Below, piece by piece: positions 25,353 to 33,253 of a stretch of DNA of 37,863 nucleotides. Within the stretch, counting starts at the first letter, position 1, and each line of letters opens with the position of its first letter. The notes under the pieces were generated by a model. The model worked only from the letters and a program-made list of their open reading frames with translations. It was not told the DNA's origin and did not search any database. The position numbers and the translations under genes are program-made. Source of the DNA: Aequorivita sp. (lineage in GTDB: Bacteria > Bacteroidota > Bacteroidia > Flavobacteriales > Flavobacteriaceae). Location of the stretch: contig JAPKFY010000013.1 in assembly GCA_026646335.1 (NCBI GenBank), forward strand, positions 1 to 37,863. The letters run 5' to 3'.

Positions 25353-26066
25353 TTAAACCGAAAGGATTTCGGCTTCATTTAAAATCTCCTCATTCCGAAG
25401 CCGTAAAAGAATCTGGGCAACGGTAACTGTGTCTTTTTCGCAATAAATAATGATCCTGTCTATGTCTTTTTCTTCGTAAAAAACACTGCGCACCTGGCTG
25501 CCGTCAATATCGTCTTTGGGTGAGGGAATTCCCAAAACGTGCGCCATTAATTTAAGCGAAGTGTAAGTTTTGTAATCGCCGAACTTCCATAGTTCCAGCG
25601 TGTCCAAGTGGGGGACTTCCCAAGGTTTTTTTCCGAAGAGATCCAGTTTGAATGGAATGTCAATGCAATTGATTATCATCCTTCGGGCAATATATGGAAA
25701 ATCGAATTCTTTCCCGTTATGCGCGCAAAGCACGTGATGTGATTTGTTGAAATGGGTTTCGAGCAGCGTTTTGAAATCTTTCAAAATCTTCACCTCATCA
25801 CCATGAAAACTGGTCACTCGAAAATTGCGAACGTCTCCTTTCAGCACAAAATAGCCCACGGAAATACACACAATTTTTCCGAACTCTGCCCAAATACCGG
25901 CACGCTCATAGAATTCTTCCGCTGAAATATCATCTTTGCGTTGATATTGACTTTTCAGCCCCCAAAGTACTTTTGAGGTATCGTCCAGTTCGTCAAAATT
26001 TTCGTGCTGCGGAACGGTTTCAATATCCAAAAACAGGATATGCTCCAAGTTTATTCGCTTGATCAT
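25353..26066 (-). CDS. Predicted DEDDy 3'-5' exonuclease (PolB-like)
   Basis: 237-aa RNase H-fold nuclease of the predicted PolB-related 3'-5' exonuclease family. Exo I is FLDIETVP (Asp14, Glu16), Exo II is AHNGKEFDFPYIARR (Asp122) and Exo III is YCEKD (Tyr208, Asp212), the Y-x-x-x-D spacing of DEDDy enzymes. There is no polymerase domain, so it is a stand-alone exonuclease acting on DNA or RNA ends in the cytoplasm; substrate unknown. The start ATG at 26066 is clear. Its leader contains the 24-base element nearly identical to that of dprA. Confidence 0.85.
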   Translation of the reverse strand: MIKRINLEHILFLDIETVPQHENFDELDDTSKVLWGLKSQYQRKDDISAEEFYERAGIWAEFGKIVCISVGYFVLKGDVRNFRVTSFHGDEVKILKDFKTLLETHFNKSHHVLCAHNGKEFDFPYIARRMIINCIDIPFKLDLFGKKPWEVPHLDTLELWKFGDYKTYTSLKLMAHVLGIPSPKDDIDGSQVRSVFYEEKDIDRIIIYCEKDTVTVAQILLRLRNEEILNEAEILSV

Positions 26067-26080
26067 AATGTGAAAATTTC

Positions 26081-26104
26081 AATCGGGGAGAACTTTAAAA
26101 ATAC
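26081..26104 (-). promoter_or_regulatory. Leader element shared with dprA
   Basis: GTATTTTTAAAGTT-CTCCCCGATT on the minus strand, 14 bases before the exonuclease ATG, differs from the dprA copy (1836-1860) by one missing C. Includes TATTTTTA, a near -7 box. Confidence 0.4.
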
Positions 26105-26110
26105 GAAAAA

Positions 26111-27268
26111 TTATTGATTTTTACCAAGCATTTTATACGCTTCATCAATGTAAACATAAAAATCAGAACTAAAAGGCAAATCAGTTTTATTGCCTCGTTG
26201 ATGACCCAAGCGCACAATAATTACATCATCCTCCGGAACCACAATAACATACTGCCCGAGAATTCCGCGCATCACAAATATGTTCTTCCCCAAAAAATCA
26301 CTCAACCAAAACCCATAACCGTATTCTGGACTTTTGGCAAAACGTGGCGTAATGGATTTCGCCACAAAAGCAGAATCCAAGATTTGTTGCCCCTTCCACT
26401 TTCCACAATCTTTATAAAGTTTCCCAAACCGTGCAAAATCCCGCGCATTGCTGCCAATACAGCAATATGCTTTTACCAATCTGTGCTCTTTATCATCAAC
26501 TTGCCAAAGTGCTGGTTGCTCAAAACCCATTGGTTGCCAAAAGCTTTCCCGCAAATATGTGCTCAAATCAATACTTGCATTTTGAAGTGATTTCTGAATC
26601 ACCATCGCCAAAAGCTCCGTATTGCCACTTAAATATTCGTAGCGTACCCCAGGTGAATCAACCACTTTCATTTTTAAAATAGTTTTGGCTAAATCGGCAT
26701 CATAATATGCCCTCGCGGTCATTCCAAACGGATTGGAATACGACTCATCCCAATTTAAGCCCGAAGCCATAGAGGAAAGATCGCCAACGGTTAAACCCGT
26801 ATTTGCATACTGCGGATAAAAATCATCAACCCGTTGGTCCAGACTTTTTATAAATCCATCGTCAATGGCTTTTCCCAACAAAGCAGAAGTAACACTTTTC
26901 GCCATTGAAAAGGAATTGGTCTGCGAGTTTTTTCCAAAGCCATCAAAATATTTTTCAAACCAAATACTGTCATTCTTAATGATCAAAAAAGCAATCGTTC
27001 CCAAGGTATCGTTCATTTCGGAAAGTGCCTTTGTCTCTTCAACAGTGTTGTAATCTTTATGGATGGGCCAAGGCTGCGGGTCGGTACTCGCAGCTATTTT
27101 TTCAGTTTCAAAAAACTTAAAATCGTCAATGTAGGCCGTGGTATGCCCGTGAAGATAAACTACCCAAATCCCCTTAAAAATATAGTCGTAGCCAGTAATG
27201 TATAGGCCTATTACCAAAACAATCACAAGAGCAAAAACCCACTTAAAGAATTTCTTAATCCTTTTCAT
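26111..27268 (-). CDS. Serine hydrolase, class C beta-lactamase fold
   Basis: 385 aa. An N-terminal membrane anchor or signal (about 8-27) is followed by a beta-lactamase/esterase-type domain. The active-site SxxK motif is SMAK (Ser121, Lys124). The second motif region is YEYLSGNTELLAM and a third, HxG-like, segment is RGILGQYVIVVP. These resemble the 6-aminohexanoate-dimer hydrolase/EstB branch rather than true beta-lactamases. It probably acts in the periplasm on an ester, amide or peptidoglycan-like bond; substrate unknown. The start ATG directly abuts the ogt stop codon (TAG then ATG), so it is the last gene of a three-gene operon. Confidence 0.82.
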   Translation of the reverse strand: MKRIKKFFKWVFALVIVLVIGLYITGYDYIFKGIWVVYLHGHTTAYIDDFKFFETEKIAASTDPQPWPIHKDYNTVEETKALSEMNDTLGTIAFLIIKNDSIWFEKYFDGFGKNSQTNSFSMAKSVTSALLGKAIDDGFIKSLDQRVDDFYPQYANTGLTVGDLSSMASGLNWDESYSNPFGMTARAYYDADLAKTILKMKVVDSPGVRYEYLSGNTELLAMVIQKSLQNASIDLSTYLRESFWQPMGFEQPALWQVDDKEHRLVKAYCCIGSNARDFARFGKLYKDCGKWKGQQILDSAFVAKSITPRFAKSPEYGYGFWLSDFLGKNIFVMRGILGQYVIVVPEDDVIIVRLGHQRGNKTDLPFSSDFYVYIDEAYKMLGKNQ

Positions 27269-27745
27269 CTAAAACAAAGTTTGTTGCGGGGAAGGACTTT
27301 CAAACTCCAACAACCACTTTTTCCTGTGAAGTCCGCCAGCATAGCCCGTGAGCGAACCATCGCTGCCAATAACCCGGTGACAAGGAATAATTATGGAAAT
27401 AGGGTTCCTCCCATTGGCAGATGCTGCCGCTCGAATCACTTTTGGATCGCCAAGTTGGTTTGCCACTTGCTGATAGCTTGTCGTTTTTCCGAAAGGTATT
27501 TCCTGCAATTGCCTCCAAACCCGTTTCTGAAAATCGGTCCCTTCCGGGGAAAGTTTTAATTTGAATTCCTTCCGCTTTCCTTCAAAATATTCTTGAAGTT
27601 GAACAACTGCATCTTTTAATTCTTTCGGAATTATTTCAGAAATAACAACCGTTTTAGCATCCTTAAAAAGTACTGATACGAGTCCTTCAGCATTTCCTTT
27701 TAGTTCCAAAACTCCGATTGGTGATTGTATAAAAATAGTTTCCAT
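27269..27745 (-). CDS. ogt: Methylated-DNA--protein-cysteine methyltransferase
   Basis: Suicide DNA-repair protein that moves the alkyl group from O6-alkylguanine or O4-alkylthymine to its own cysteine. 158 aa, the usual length for Ogt without an Ada regulatory domain. The acceptor motif PCHRVIGSDGSLTGYAGG starts at residue 121 (Cys122). The helix-turn-helix segment FGKTTSYQQVANQLG and AAASANGRNP precede it. It overlaps the CNNM stop codon by one base (TAATG) and abuts the serine hydrolase, indicating one operon. The link between the three functions is unclear. Confidence 0.93.
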   Translation of the reverse strand: METIFIQSPIGVLELKGNAEGLVSVLFKDAKTVVISEIIPKELKDAVVQLQEYFEGKRKEFKLKLSPEGTDFQKRVWRQLQEIPFGKTTSYQQVANQLGDPKVIRAAASANGRNPISIIIPCHRVIGSDGSLTGYAGGLHRKKWLLEFESPSPQQTLF

Positions 27746-28848
27746 TATTCGTCCTCATCGTCTTTGTTTGCAATGTCTTCATTTATTTGTATTCCCATCC
27801 GTTTTGCGCGCCTTTCCCAGTTTTTACGGGCTTGAAGTTGCATGTCTTCAATATTGTCGCTCTCGTCCATAATTTCAAGTCCCAAAAGAGTTTCAATAAT
27901 ATCTTCCATAGTAACAACGCCAATAGTATTTCCAAAATCGTCAACCACAGAAGCAATATGCATCCGTTGTTTTATAAATATTTCAAAAAGTTCTGGTATT
28001 GGTTTCTGTGCTGAAACCACAAATATATCGCGCCTCAAATCACTTAACAATTTATCGCCACGGTCTTCCACAATTTCTTCAAGCACGTCATCCCGAAGCA
28101 CAAAGCCAGTGATGTTGTGGGACTTGTTCTTATAGACTGGGATGCGCGAGAACCGTAAACTTTTATGGTTTTGGTGAAATTCCTCAAGGCTTTTGGTTTC
28201 ATCTTCAAGTATAACAACCGTAAAAGGTGTCATTACATCTTTTGCATGTACGCTTTTAAAAACCAACAGGTTTTTGATTACCGTGGTTTCACTTTCCTCA
28301 AAGACGCCTTCTTCTTCCGCTGCGTCGGTAATTGCCATAAACTCCTCACGACTCATCGTGCTAACGTGGGCAGACTTCCCAACCAAACGGGTTATCAGCA
28401 TCAACACCCAAAGTATTCCTGTATATTTCAGCGGAAAAATTATCACATTTAAAAACATCGCCGTAAAGGGCCCTAGTTTTTTCCAATAGGTAGCACCAAT
28501 GGTCTTCGGAATTATTTCTGAAATCACCAAAATAAGCATCGTCATGATTGCCGAAACAATTCCAACGATGTTCATTCCCATAAATTCAATTTTATAGGGC
28601 AGTTTTTCCGCCTCAACCCCAACCAGTATTGCCCCAACGGTATGTGCAATGGTATTGATTGTAAGTATCGCAATCAAAGGTTTGTCAATATCCTTCTTAA
28701 AATTGGTCAGCGTAGTAGCATAGCTCTTGCCTTCTTGTGCTTTCATCCGCAAGTAAGTTGGGGTAAAGCTCAACAGCGCAGCCTCCAGAATGGAGCACAA
28801 AAACGAAAAGAAAATTGAAAGAACCGCATAAACAATAAGTAAGGTCAT
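27745..28848 (-). CDS. CNNM/CorC-type membrane transporter with CBS pair
   Basis: 367 aa. The DUF21/CNNM transmembrane domain covers about 1-150, with four hydrophobic segments and the family's EAALLSFTPTYLR and VISEIIPKTIGATY segments. A cytoplasmic pair of CBS domains follows at about 195-325 (KDVMTPFTVVILED, SRIPVYKN, HIASVVDDFGNTIGVVTMEDI), then an acidic tail. CNNM proteins handle magnesium, and often cobalt or sodium, with the CBS pair binding Mg-ATP. It differs from CorC-type members in lacking an obvious C-terminal transporter-associated domain. It is the first gene of the operon with ogt and the serine hydrolase; TATTTTAG about 30 bases upstream of the ATG may be its -7 box. Confidence 0.88.
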   Translation of the reverse strand: MTLLIVYAVLSIFFSFLCSILEAALLSFTPTYLRMKAQEGKSYATTLTNFKKDIDKPLIAILTINTIAHTVGAILVGVEAEKLPYKIEFMGMNIVGIVSAIMTMLILVISEIIPKTIGATYWKKLGPFTAMFLNVIIFPLKYTGILWVLMLITRLVGKSAHVSTMSREEFMAITDAAEEEGVFEESETTVIKNLLVFKSVHAKDVMTPFTVVILEDETKSLEEFHQNHKSLRFSRIPVYKNKSHNITGFVLRDDVLEEIVEDRGDKLLSDLRRDIFVVSAQKPIPELFEIFIKQRMHIASVVDDFGNTIGVVTMEDIIETLLGLEIMDESDNIEDMQLQARKNWERRAKRMGIQINEDIANKDDEDE

Positions 28849-28921
28849 ATTCAGGTGAAATAATTTTCTCCTAAAATAAAGATTTAAAACTGTTTTAGCC
28901 GAATCACTTTGTTAATTGCAC

Positions 28922-28951
28922 AAAAAAACCGCCGAAATGGCGGTTTTTTTT
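28922..28951. terminator. Bidirectional rho-independent terminator
   Basis: Seven A plus CCGCC pairs with GGCGG plus seven T around a five-base loop. It ends the gene at 28963-29433 (minus) and insulates the CNNM operon. Confidence 0.85.
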
Positions 28952-28962
28952 ATAACAATCAA

Positions 28963-29433
28963 TTACGAAGCTTTTAATAGTGGCCTCAACGTTCCTTCCC
29001 AACGCTTAGCGTCTTGAAGACACACAAACGCATCAGTGGAAAGTTCGTTTTCATCGTGCTCGTTGTAAAAAGATATTTCGCGCTTTCCAGCTTTTTCAAC
29101 CAGCTCCAATCCAACCCAATCAAGGGTTTTATCTGTTTGTTTGATACTTTTTACGCGACAATCCTTCACATCTTCCATATTTATGATTTTAAAATCTGCC
29201 GAAGGATTTGTTTTAGAAGTATAGACCAGTTTTTTTGAAACTTCGTCTACGCCAATCACACAGTTGCCAATAACGTCGACGGTTTTCAAATTGATCCCAT
29301 TGGTTTGCGAAAGTTGCATAACAGATTTCTTTACTTTTTTGTCTTTGCCGGAAGTGCTCATAATTAAAAAAGCCACTGGCACTAACATTAATAACGTGAT
29401 AATAATTCCCACAAGGGTTGCACTAAATTCCAT
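28963..29433 (-). CDS. Small membrane-anchored protein of unknown function
   Basis: 156 aa with one N-terminal transmembrane helix (about 6-26, GIIITLLMLVPVAFLIM). Then comes a Lys-rich patch (GKDKKVKKSV) and a soluble beta-rich domain with alternating strands (VDVIGNCVIGVDEVSKKLVYTSK; FKIINMEDVKDCRVKSIKQ), which looks PH-like by pattern only. By the positive-inside rule the soluble part would face the cytoplasm. I do not recognise a family. It stands alone, with a terminator right after the stop codon. Confidence 0.6.
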   Translation of the reverse strand: MEFSATLVGIIITLLMLVPVAFLIMSTSGKDKKVKKSVMQLSQTNGINLKTVDVIGNCVIGVDEVSKKLVYTSKTNPSADFKIINMEDVKDCRVKSIKQTDKTLDWVGLELVEKAGKREISFYNEHDENELSTDAFVCLQDAKRWEGTLRPLLKAS

Positions 29434-29517
29434 AATGATAAAATTTTAAGATGAATAATTTTGAATAAATAAGTGTTCGAAAATCAATTCAAACACAGCT
29501 AAAAAATCATCAAAAAA

Positions 29518-29874
29518 TTACCAGAAAGTGTGGAAGGGAAACAAATGCCGGAAGATGAGCTCCCGCTTGTCCTTTAAAGAAAAAGAAGAATTTAATAATG
29601 GAGAAATGCGGGCATACGAAAAATCCTGACTGGAACTGAACATTCCATAAAACCCTAGGCCTGTATATTCGTTCTGTGAAACGGTCTGCGAAACTTCGCC
29701 AATGGAAACCTCGTTAAACACGAAGGGTTTTTGGTCATCATTCTGAAGTTCGGAAATAACAACTGCCTTGTTGCTATAAGTAAGCGCTTCGCTAGCCAAA
29801 ACCACGTTCCCGAATACCAAGAAAACGGCAATCGAGACCAGCAACCTAGCAATATGTTTTTCAACAGTCTTCAC
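29518..29874 (-). CDS. Small exported protein of unknown function (GTG start)
   Basis: 118 aa. Residues about 1-28 form a signal peptide (RLLVSIAVFLVFGNVVLASEA). The mature part is Ser/Phe-rich with YTGLGFYGMFSSSQDFSYARISP and ends FRHLFPFHTFW; I know no family. The start codon is GTG at 29874, supported by a perfect -7 box (TACATTTG) ending four bases upstream, so the mRNA is probably leaderless. It lies 45 bases downstream of hemB on the same strand but has its own promoter. Confidence 0.55.
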   Translation of the reverse strand: MKTVEKHIARLLVSIAVFLVFGNVVLASEALTYSNKAVVISELQNDDQKPFVFNEVSIGEVSQTVSQNEYTGLGFYGMFSSSQDFSYARISPLLNSSFSLKDKRELIFRHLFPFHTFW

Positions 29875-29878
29875 CCCG

Positions 29879-29886
29879 CAAATGTA
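29879..29886 (-). promoter_or_regulatory. -7 promoter element (TACATTTG)
   Basis: Perfect TAnnTTTG match on the minus strand, four bases before the GTG start of the small exported protein gene; it decides that start. Confidence 0.5.
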
Positions 29887-29919
29887 TGCGAAAATTGAAT
29901 TCGAAATTATAAAGTTTTA

Positions 29920-30909
29920 CTAATTAATAAGCTTCACAACATCTTTCGCAAAATAACTGGCAATCATTGAAGCTCCCGCTCTTTTTATAGCGGTAATTTG
30001 TTCCAGCATTACCGCATCGTGATCCAACCATCCCCTTTCTGCTGCGGCTTTCAGCATAGCATATTCACCACTAACTTGATAAACGGCAACGGGAACGTTT
30101 ACGGCATCCTTGATCTCACGTACAATATCCAAATAGCAAAGACCGGGTTTTACCATGACAATATCGGCACCCTCATCAATGTCCATTATGGTTTCGCGAA
30201 TGGCTTCCTCGCGGTTACCGTAATCCATCTGGTAGGTTTTTTTGTCCTTCGGAATATCTTTTGAATCTACTGGTGCGGAATCTAAAGCATCACGGAATGG
30301 CCCGTAAAACGCAGAGGCATATTTGGCGCTATAGGCCATAATCGCAGTATCACAAAAACCTTCATCTTCAAGCAGGGTTCGTATTTCAAAAATGCGGCCG
30401 TCCATCATATCGCTGGGCGCTACCACATCTGCACCAGCAATGGCATGACTTAGGGACATTTCAGCTAAAACTGCATTTGTATCGTCGTTTAAAACAGTTC
30501 CTTCGGAAATAATTCCGTCGTGTCCATATACTGAAAAAGGGTCCAGGGCCACATCGGTCATCACGATCATTTCCGGCACGGCATCCTTCACCGTTTTGAT
30601 GGCGCGCTGCATCAATCCGTCGGGATTTAATGCTTCTTTGCCACTATTGTCTTTTAGTTTATCGTCAACTTTCACAAAAAGCAAAACTGACTTCAAGCCG
30701 AGTTTCCAAAGCTCTTTCACTTCCTTTTGAAGCTGATCTATACTCAATCGATAATAATTTGGCATAGAGGCAATTTCCTCCTTTACTCCCTTTCCTTCCA
30801 CCACAAAAAGTGGAACGATAAAATCATTTGGGCTTATAATGGTTTCACGAACCAGGCTTCGCATGCTTTCATTGGTTCGCAATCTTCGGTTTCTTCTCAG
30901 TGGGTACAT
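29920..30909 (-). CDS. hemB: Porphobilinogen synthase (delta-aminolevulinic acid dehydratase)
   Basis: Condenses two 5-aminolevulinate molecules to porphobilinogen, 329 aa, cytoplasmic. The Schiff-base lysines are Lys196 (SAKYASAFYGPFRD) and Lys254 (MVKPGL). The region that holds zinc cysteines in many enzymes reads TDVALDPFSVYGHDG, with Ala and Asp instead of Cys, so this belongs to the magnesium-dependent, catalytic-zinc-free type. The ATG at 30909 opens MYPLRRNRRLR as in relatives; the upstream in-frame extension starts inside an intergenic repeat and is rejected. Last heme gene of the cluster, about 96 bases after hemF with two repeat elements between. Confidence 0.96.
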   Translation of the reverse strand: MYPLRRNRRLRTNESMRSLVRETIISPNDFIVPLFVVEGKGVKEEIASMPNYYRLSIDQLQKEVKELWKLGLKSVLLFVKVDDKLKDNSGKEALNPDGLMQRAIKTVKDAVPEMIVMTDVALDPFSVYGHDGIISEGTVLNDDTNAVLAEMSLSHAIAGADVVAPSDMMDGRIFEIRTLLEDEGFCDTAIMAYSAKYASAFYGPFRDALDSAPVDSKDIPKDKKTYQMDYGNREEAIRETIMDIDEGADIVMVKPGLCYLDIVREIKDAVNVPVAVYQVSGEYAMLKAAAERGWLDHDAVMLEQITAIKRAGASMIASYFAKDVVKLIN

Positions 30910-30923
30910 AATCTTATAATTTT

Positions 30924-30950
30924 GTGTCAGATCGAGCGCAGGCGAGACCT
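30924..30950. repeat. Intergenic repeat element, copy A (hemF-hemB gap)
   Basis: 27 bases beginning GTGTCAGATCGAG and ending GCGAGACCT. By eye they match copy C at 32684-32710 in 23 of 27 positions. GC-rich relative to its surroundings, with GATCGAGCGC-type half-palindromes. Confidence 0.65.
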
Positions 30951-30975
30951 TTTTAATATTCAATACTTTTAATAA

Positions 30976-30998
30976 CCTCTCGACTGCGCTCGAGGGGG
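30976..30998. repeat. Palindromic intergenic repeat (CTCGACTGCGCTCGAG type)
   Basis: CCTCTCGA and TCGAGGGGG flank CTGCGC, giving an imperfect palindrome. Elements of the form CTCGACTGCGCTCGAG are, as I recall, abundant between genes in flavobacteria. Lies in the same gap as copy A. Confidence 0.6.
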
Positions 30999-31005
30999 CA
31001 TTCCT

Positions 31006-31920
31006 TTAAACCCAACTTCTTGGATTCCTTAACACTTCAATAAGTTTCTCTTCCTCACTTCCCTTTTCAGGATGATGATCGTATTTCCACTGCACGTGCG
31101 GCGGTAAACTCATCAAAATACTTTCAATTCTGCCATTGGTTTTTAATCCGAAAAGCGTTCCTTTATCGTGAACCAAATTGAATTCAACATAACGCCCACG
31201 CCGAATTTCCTGCCAAGTTCTGTTTTCTTCGGAATAAGGCAGCTCTTTTCTTTTTTGAACAATAGGAAGGTAACAATCTAAAAAGCTATTGCCTACTTCA
31301 GTTACAAAGTTATACCAATCCTGCATTTTCATTGTATCGGTTTCTTTCAAATAATCGAAAAATAAACCGCCAATTCCTCGAGCCTCGTTGCGATGCGAAT
31401 TCCAAAAATACTCATCGCAACGTTTTTTATAGGTTTCGTAAAACTCAGTCCCAAAATTTCGGGAGTGTTTGTCGCAAGCAGTTTTACACACTTGGTGAAA
31501 ATGTTTCGCATCTTCCTCAAACAAATAATAGGGCGTTAAATCCTGTCCGCCGCCAAACCAACTATCCGCGATATTGCCATCGGCATCATACAGTTCAAAA
31601 TAGCGCCAGTTAGCGTGAACCGTAGGCACCATCGGGCTTTTTGGGTGAAGTACCAAGCTTAATCCACAAGCAAAAAAATCTGCATCCTTCACTCCAAAAT
31701 ATTGCTGCATACTTTCGGGCAATTTTCCGTGAACTTCGCTAATATTCACACCGCCTTTTTCAAAAACAGCTCCGTTTTCAATTACACGGGTTTGTCCACC
31801 GCCTCCTTCATCACGTTTCCATTTATCTTCTTTGAATTTTGCTTTCCCGTCAATTTCTTCCAAGGCGGAAGTGATTTCGTTTTGTAGGTTTCTTATGTAC
31901 TTGACAAATTGTACTTTCAT
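31006..31920 (-). CDS. hemF: Oxygen-dependent coproporphyrinogen III oxidase
   Basis: Converts coproporphyrinogen III to protoporphyrinogen IX by two oxidative decarboxylations using O2. 304 aa, full family length. Recognisable segments: GGGGQTRVIENGAVFEKGGVN, VHANWRYFELYD, DSWFGGGQDLTPYY, RNEARGIGGLFFDY, and the C-terminal RRGRYVEFNLVHDKGTLFGL with SLPPHVQW. The ATG at 31920 overlaps the EI24 gene stop by four bases (ATGA), so translation is coupled. Choice of the O2-dependent enzyme implies aerobic heme synthesis; no hemN is seen here. Confidence 0.96.
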   Translation of the reverse strand: MKVQFVKYIRNLQNEITSALEEIDGKAKFKEDKWKRDEGGGGQTRVIENGAVFEKGGVNISEVHGKLPESMQQYFGVKDADFFACGLSLVLHPKSPMVPTVHANWRYFELYDADGNIADSWFGGGQDLTPYYLFEEDAKHFHQVCKTACDKHSRNFGTEFYETYKKRCDEYFWNSHRNEARGIGGLFFDYLKETDTMKMQDWYNFVTEVGNSFLDCYLPIVQKRKELPYSEENRTWQEIRRGRYVEFNLVHDKGTLFGLKTNGRIESILMSLPPHVQWKYDHHPEKGSEEEKLIEVLRNPRSWV

Positions 31921-32675
31921 TGTATGTTTCTTTTTACGGTCTTCGAGTTTTCTATAACCCTTAAAGTCTCTGTACTCGCCGCCGTCACCGAAAGCGGCAA
32001 AACCAAAATTATTCCCACAACGGGAATTAAAAGCATCAGCATAAAAACGATGCCGTTACCTATCGCCAAACCTCGATTTCTTCGCACAAACTGGATGCTT
32101 TCCGAATATTTATAATGCCGTTCCAGGGTGTAATCCATGTTCCCGAAGCCCGCGTAATAACTCTGCACCAAAAATAAAAGCACCGACGAAATAATTCCTA
32201 TAACAGGTATAAAACCTATCAAAATAATTGGAATTGTTAGCAATAGCTCCATCACTAAATTTCGAACATTTATTCGAACGCCACGCCAAAGTTGTTCTGC
32301 GTTTGTAGTATCTCTGTGTGAATGGTTTTCGCCAAAAAGATGCCTTTCAATTTTTTCTGAAACGGGACTCATAAACGGCGCGCTCAACGCCATCACAATA
32401 TGTCTGTAAAGAATAAGTCCTAAAGCAATGATAATAAGTGCTCCAATAAACTCACTGATAGTTCTGAAAGTTTCGGAACCCCATTCCAAAAACCAGATTT
32501 TTGAAATAAATGCCCCCAGATTATCACTCAATCCCCAAGCTAAAAAACCAATTAAGACCGCTGTAAAAAAACTAATCGCCATAGGTACGCCAAAGTACTT
32601 CCAAAGCCCAAGTTTACCGATGAGCTTGAATGTCCCTGTGTATGCTTTTATGCCCTTTAGGATGTTTTTTACCAT
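31917..32675 (-). CDS. EI24-domain (CysZ-like) integral membrane protein
   Basis: 252 aa with about four to six hydrophobic segments (about 28-50, 75-100, 140-172, 205-232). The pattern of the EI24/CysZ family is visible, including ALSAPFMSPVSEKIERHLFGE after the second helix and a GFGNMDYTLERH-like segment in the cytoplasmic loop. CysZ in enterics is a sulfate permease; in Bacteroidota the role is not established. It lies directly before hemF with a four-base overlap, so a link to heme or envelope metabolism is suggested by context only. The start ATG at 32675 follows a repeat-filled gap. Confidence 0.8.
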   Translation of the reverse strand: MVKNILKGIKAYTGTFKLIGKLGLWKYFGVPMAISFFTAVLIGFLAWGLSDNLGAFISKIWFLEWGSETFRTISEFIGALIIIALGLILYRHIVMALSAPFMSPVSEKIERHLFGENHSHRDTTNAEQLWRGVRINVRNLVMELLLTIPIILIGFIPVIGIISSVLLFLVQSYYAGFGNMDYTLERHYKYSESIQFVRRNRGLAIGNGIVFMLMLLIPVVGIILVLPLSVTAASTETLRVIENSKTVKRNIQ

Positions 32676-32683
32676 TTGTTCCG

Positions 32684-32710
32684 GTGTCTGGTCGAGTGCA
32701 GTCGAGACCT
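32684..32710. repeat. Intergenic repeat element, copy C (DUF6973-EI24 gap)
   Basis: 27 bases beginning GTGTCTGGTCGAG and ending GTCGAGACCT, aligning with copy A at 30924-30950 with four differences. It contains the inverted pair GGTCGA/TCGAGACC. Confidence 0.65.
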
Positions 32711-32735
32711 AAAACTAAGTTTTCGACTTTAGTTT

Positions 32736-32762
32736 ATCCTGAGCGAAGCCGAAGGGCTCGAA
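32736..32762. repeat. Intergenic repeat (CCTGAGCGAAG type)
   Basis: ATCCTGAGCGAAGCCGAAGG is, as I recall, a common flavobacterial intergenic repeat form (usually CCTGAGCGAAGTCGAAGG). It sits 25 bases after copy C, giving this gap the same two-element make-up as the hemF-hemB gap. Confidence 0.6.
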
Positions 32763-32770
32763 CGGACAAA

Positions 32771-33253
32771 TTATTCAATATAAACTAACTTGTTTTCAAA
32801 TTTTTTTATTTCTTCAACAGTTGAAATCTTTATGGCTTCCAAAGCTTTTTGTTTTAAAAATGAAACGGTTTCCGCTTCATTTTTATCTTTTACATTTTCA
32901 AAAAGAGCAACTCCCACCATATTATTGTGCAAGTCCATTACTCGTTCCAAAGCCTTGTTGGGTGAAAAATCTTCGTGCCAATCGGTAAATTTCTTTGCCC
33001 ACACTTTTGCCTTTTCTTCATTCTTCTGCCATTTCAAACAACTTTTGATAATCAAGATAACCCAGAGCGCATGTCTAAATGCATTTGCCGGATTTCCTAA
33101 ATGATGCTTGCTTCCGTATTCCTGATAGGCAATGTTCATACATCGCTTTGTTGCAAAAATAGTAGGCAAGGCATAAATGGGGTTTCTTAGAAACATCCAA
33201 AGCAACCCGAAAAGTTGCTTAAAATCGAGCTTCTTTAAAATCCGCCAAAGCAT
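32771..33253 (-). CDS. DUF6973-like protein in the heme cluster
   Basis: 160 aa, no signal peptide, with a hydrophobic stretch near 14-34. Conserved-looking polar motifs are NAFRHALW (57-64), DWHED (91-95) and DLHNNMVG (107-114). Together they give several His, Asp and Asn residues that could line a metal or catalytic site, a pattern I associate with DUF6973 proteins of unknown function. The ATG directly abuts the hemE stop codon with no gap, so it is co-transcribed with hemE. Whether it takes part in tetrapyrrole synthesis is unknown. Confidence 0.65.
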   Translation of the reverse strand: MLWRILKKLDFKQLFGLLWMFLRNPIYALPTIFATKRCMNIAYQEYGSKHHLGNPANAFRHALWVILIIKSCLKWQKNEEKAKVWAKKFTDWHEDFSPNKALERVMDLHNNMVGVALFENVKDKNEAETVSFLKQKALEAIKISTVEEIKKFENKLVYIE

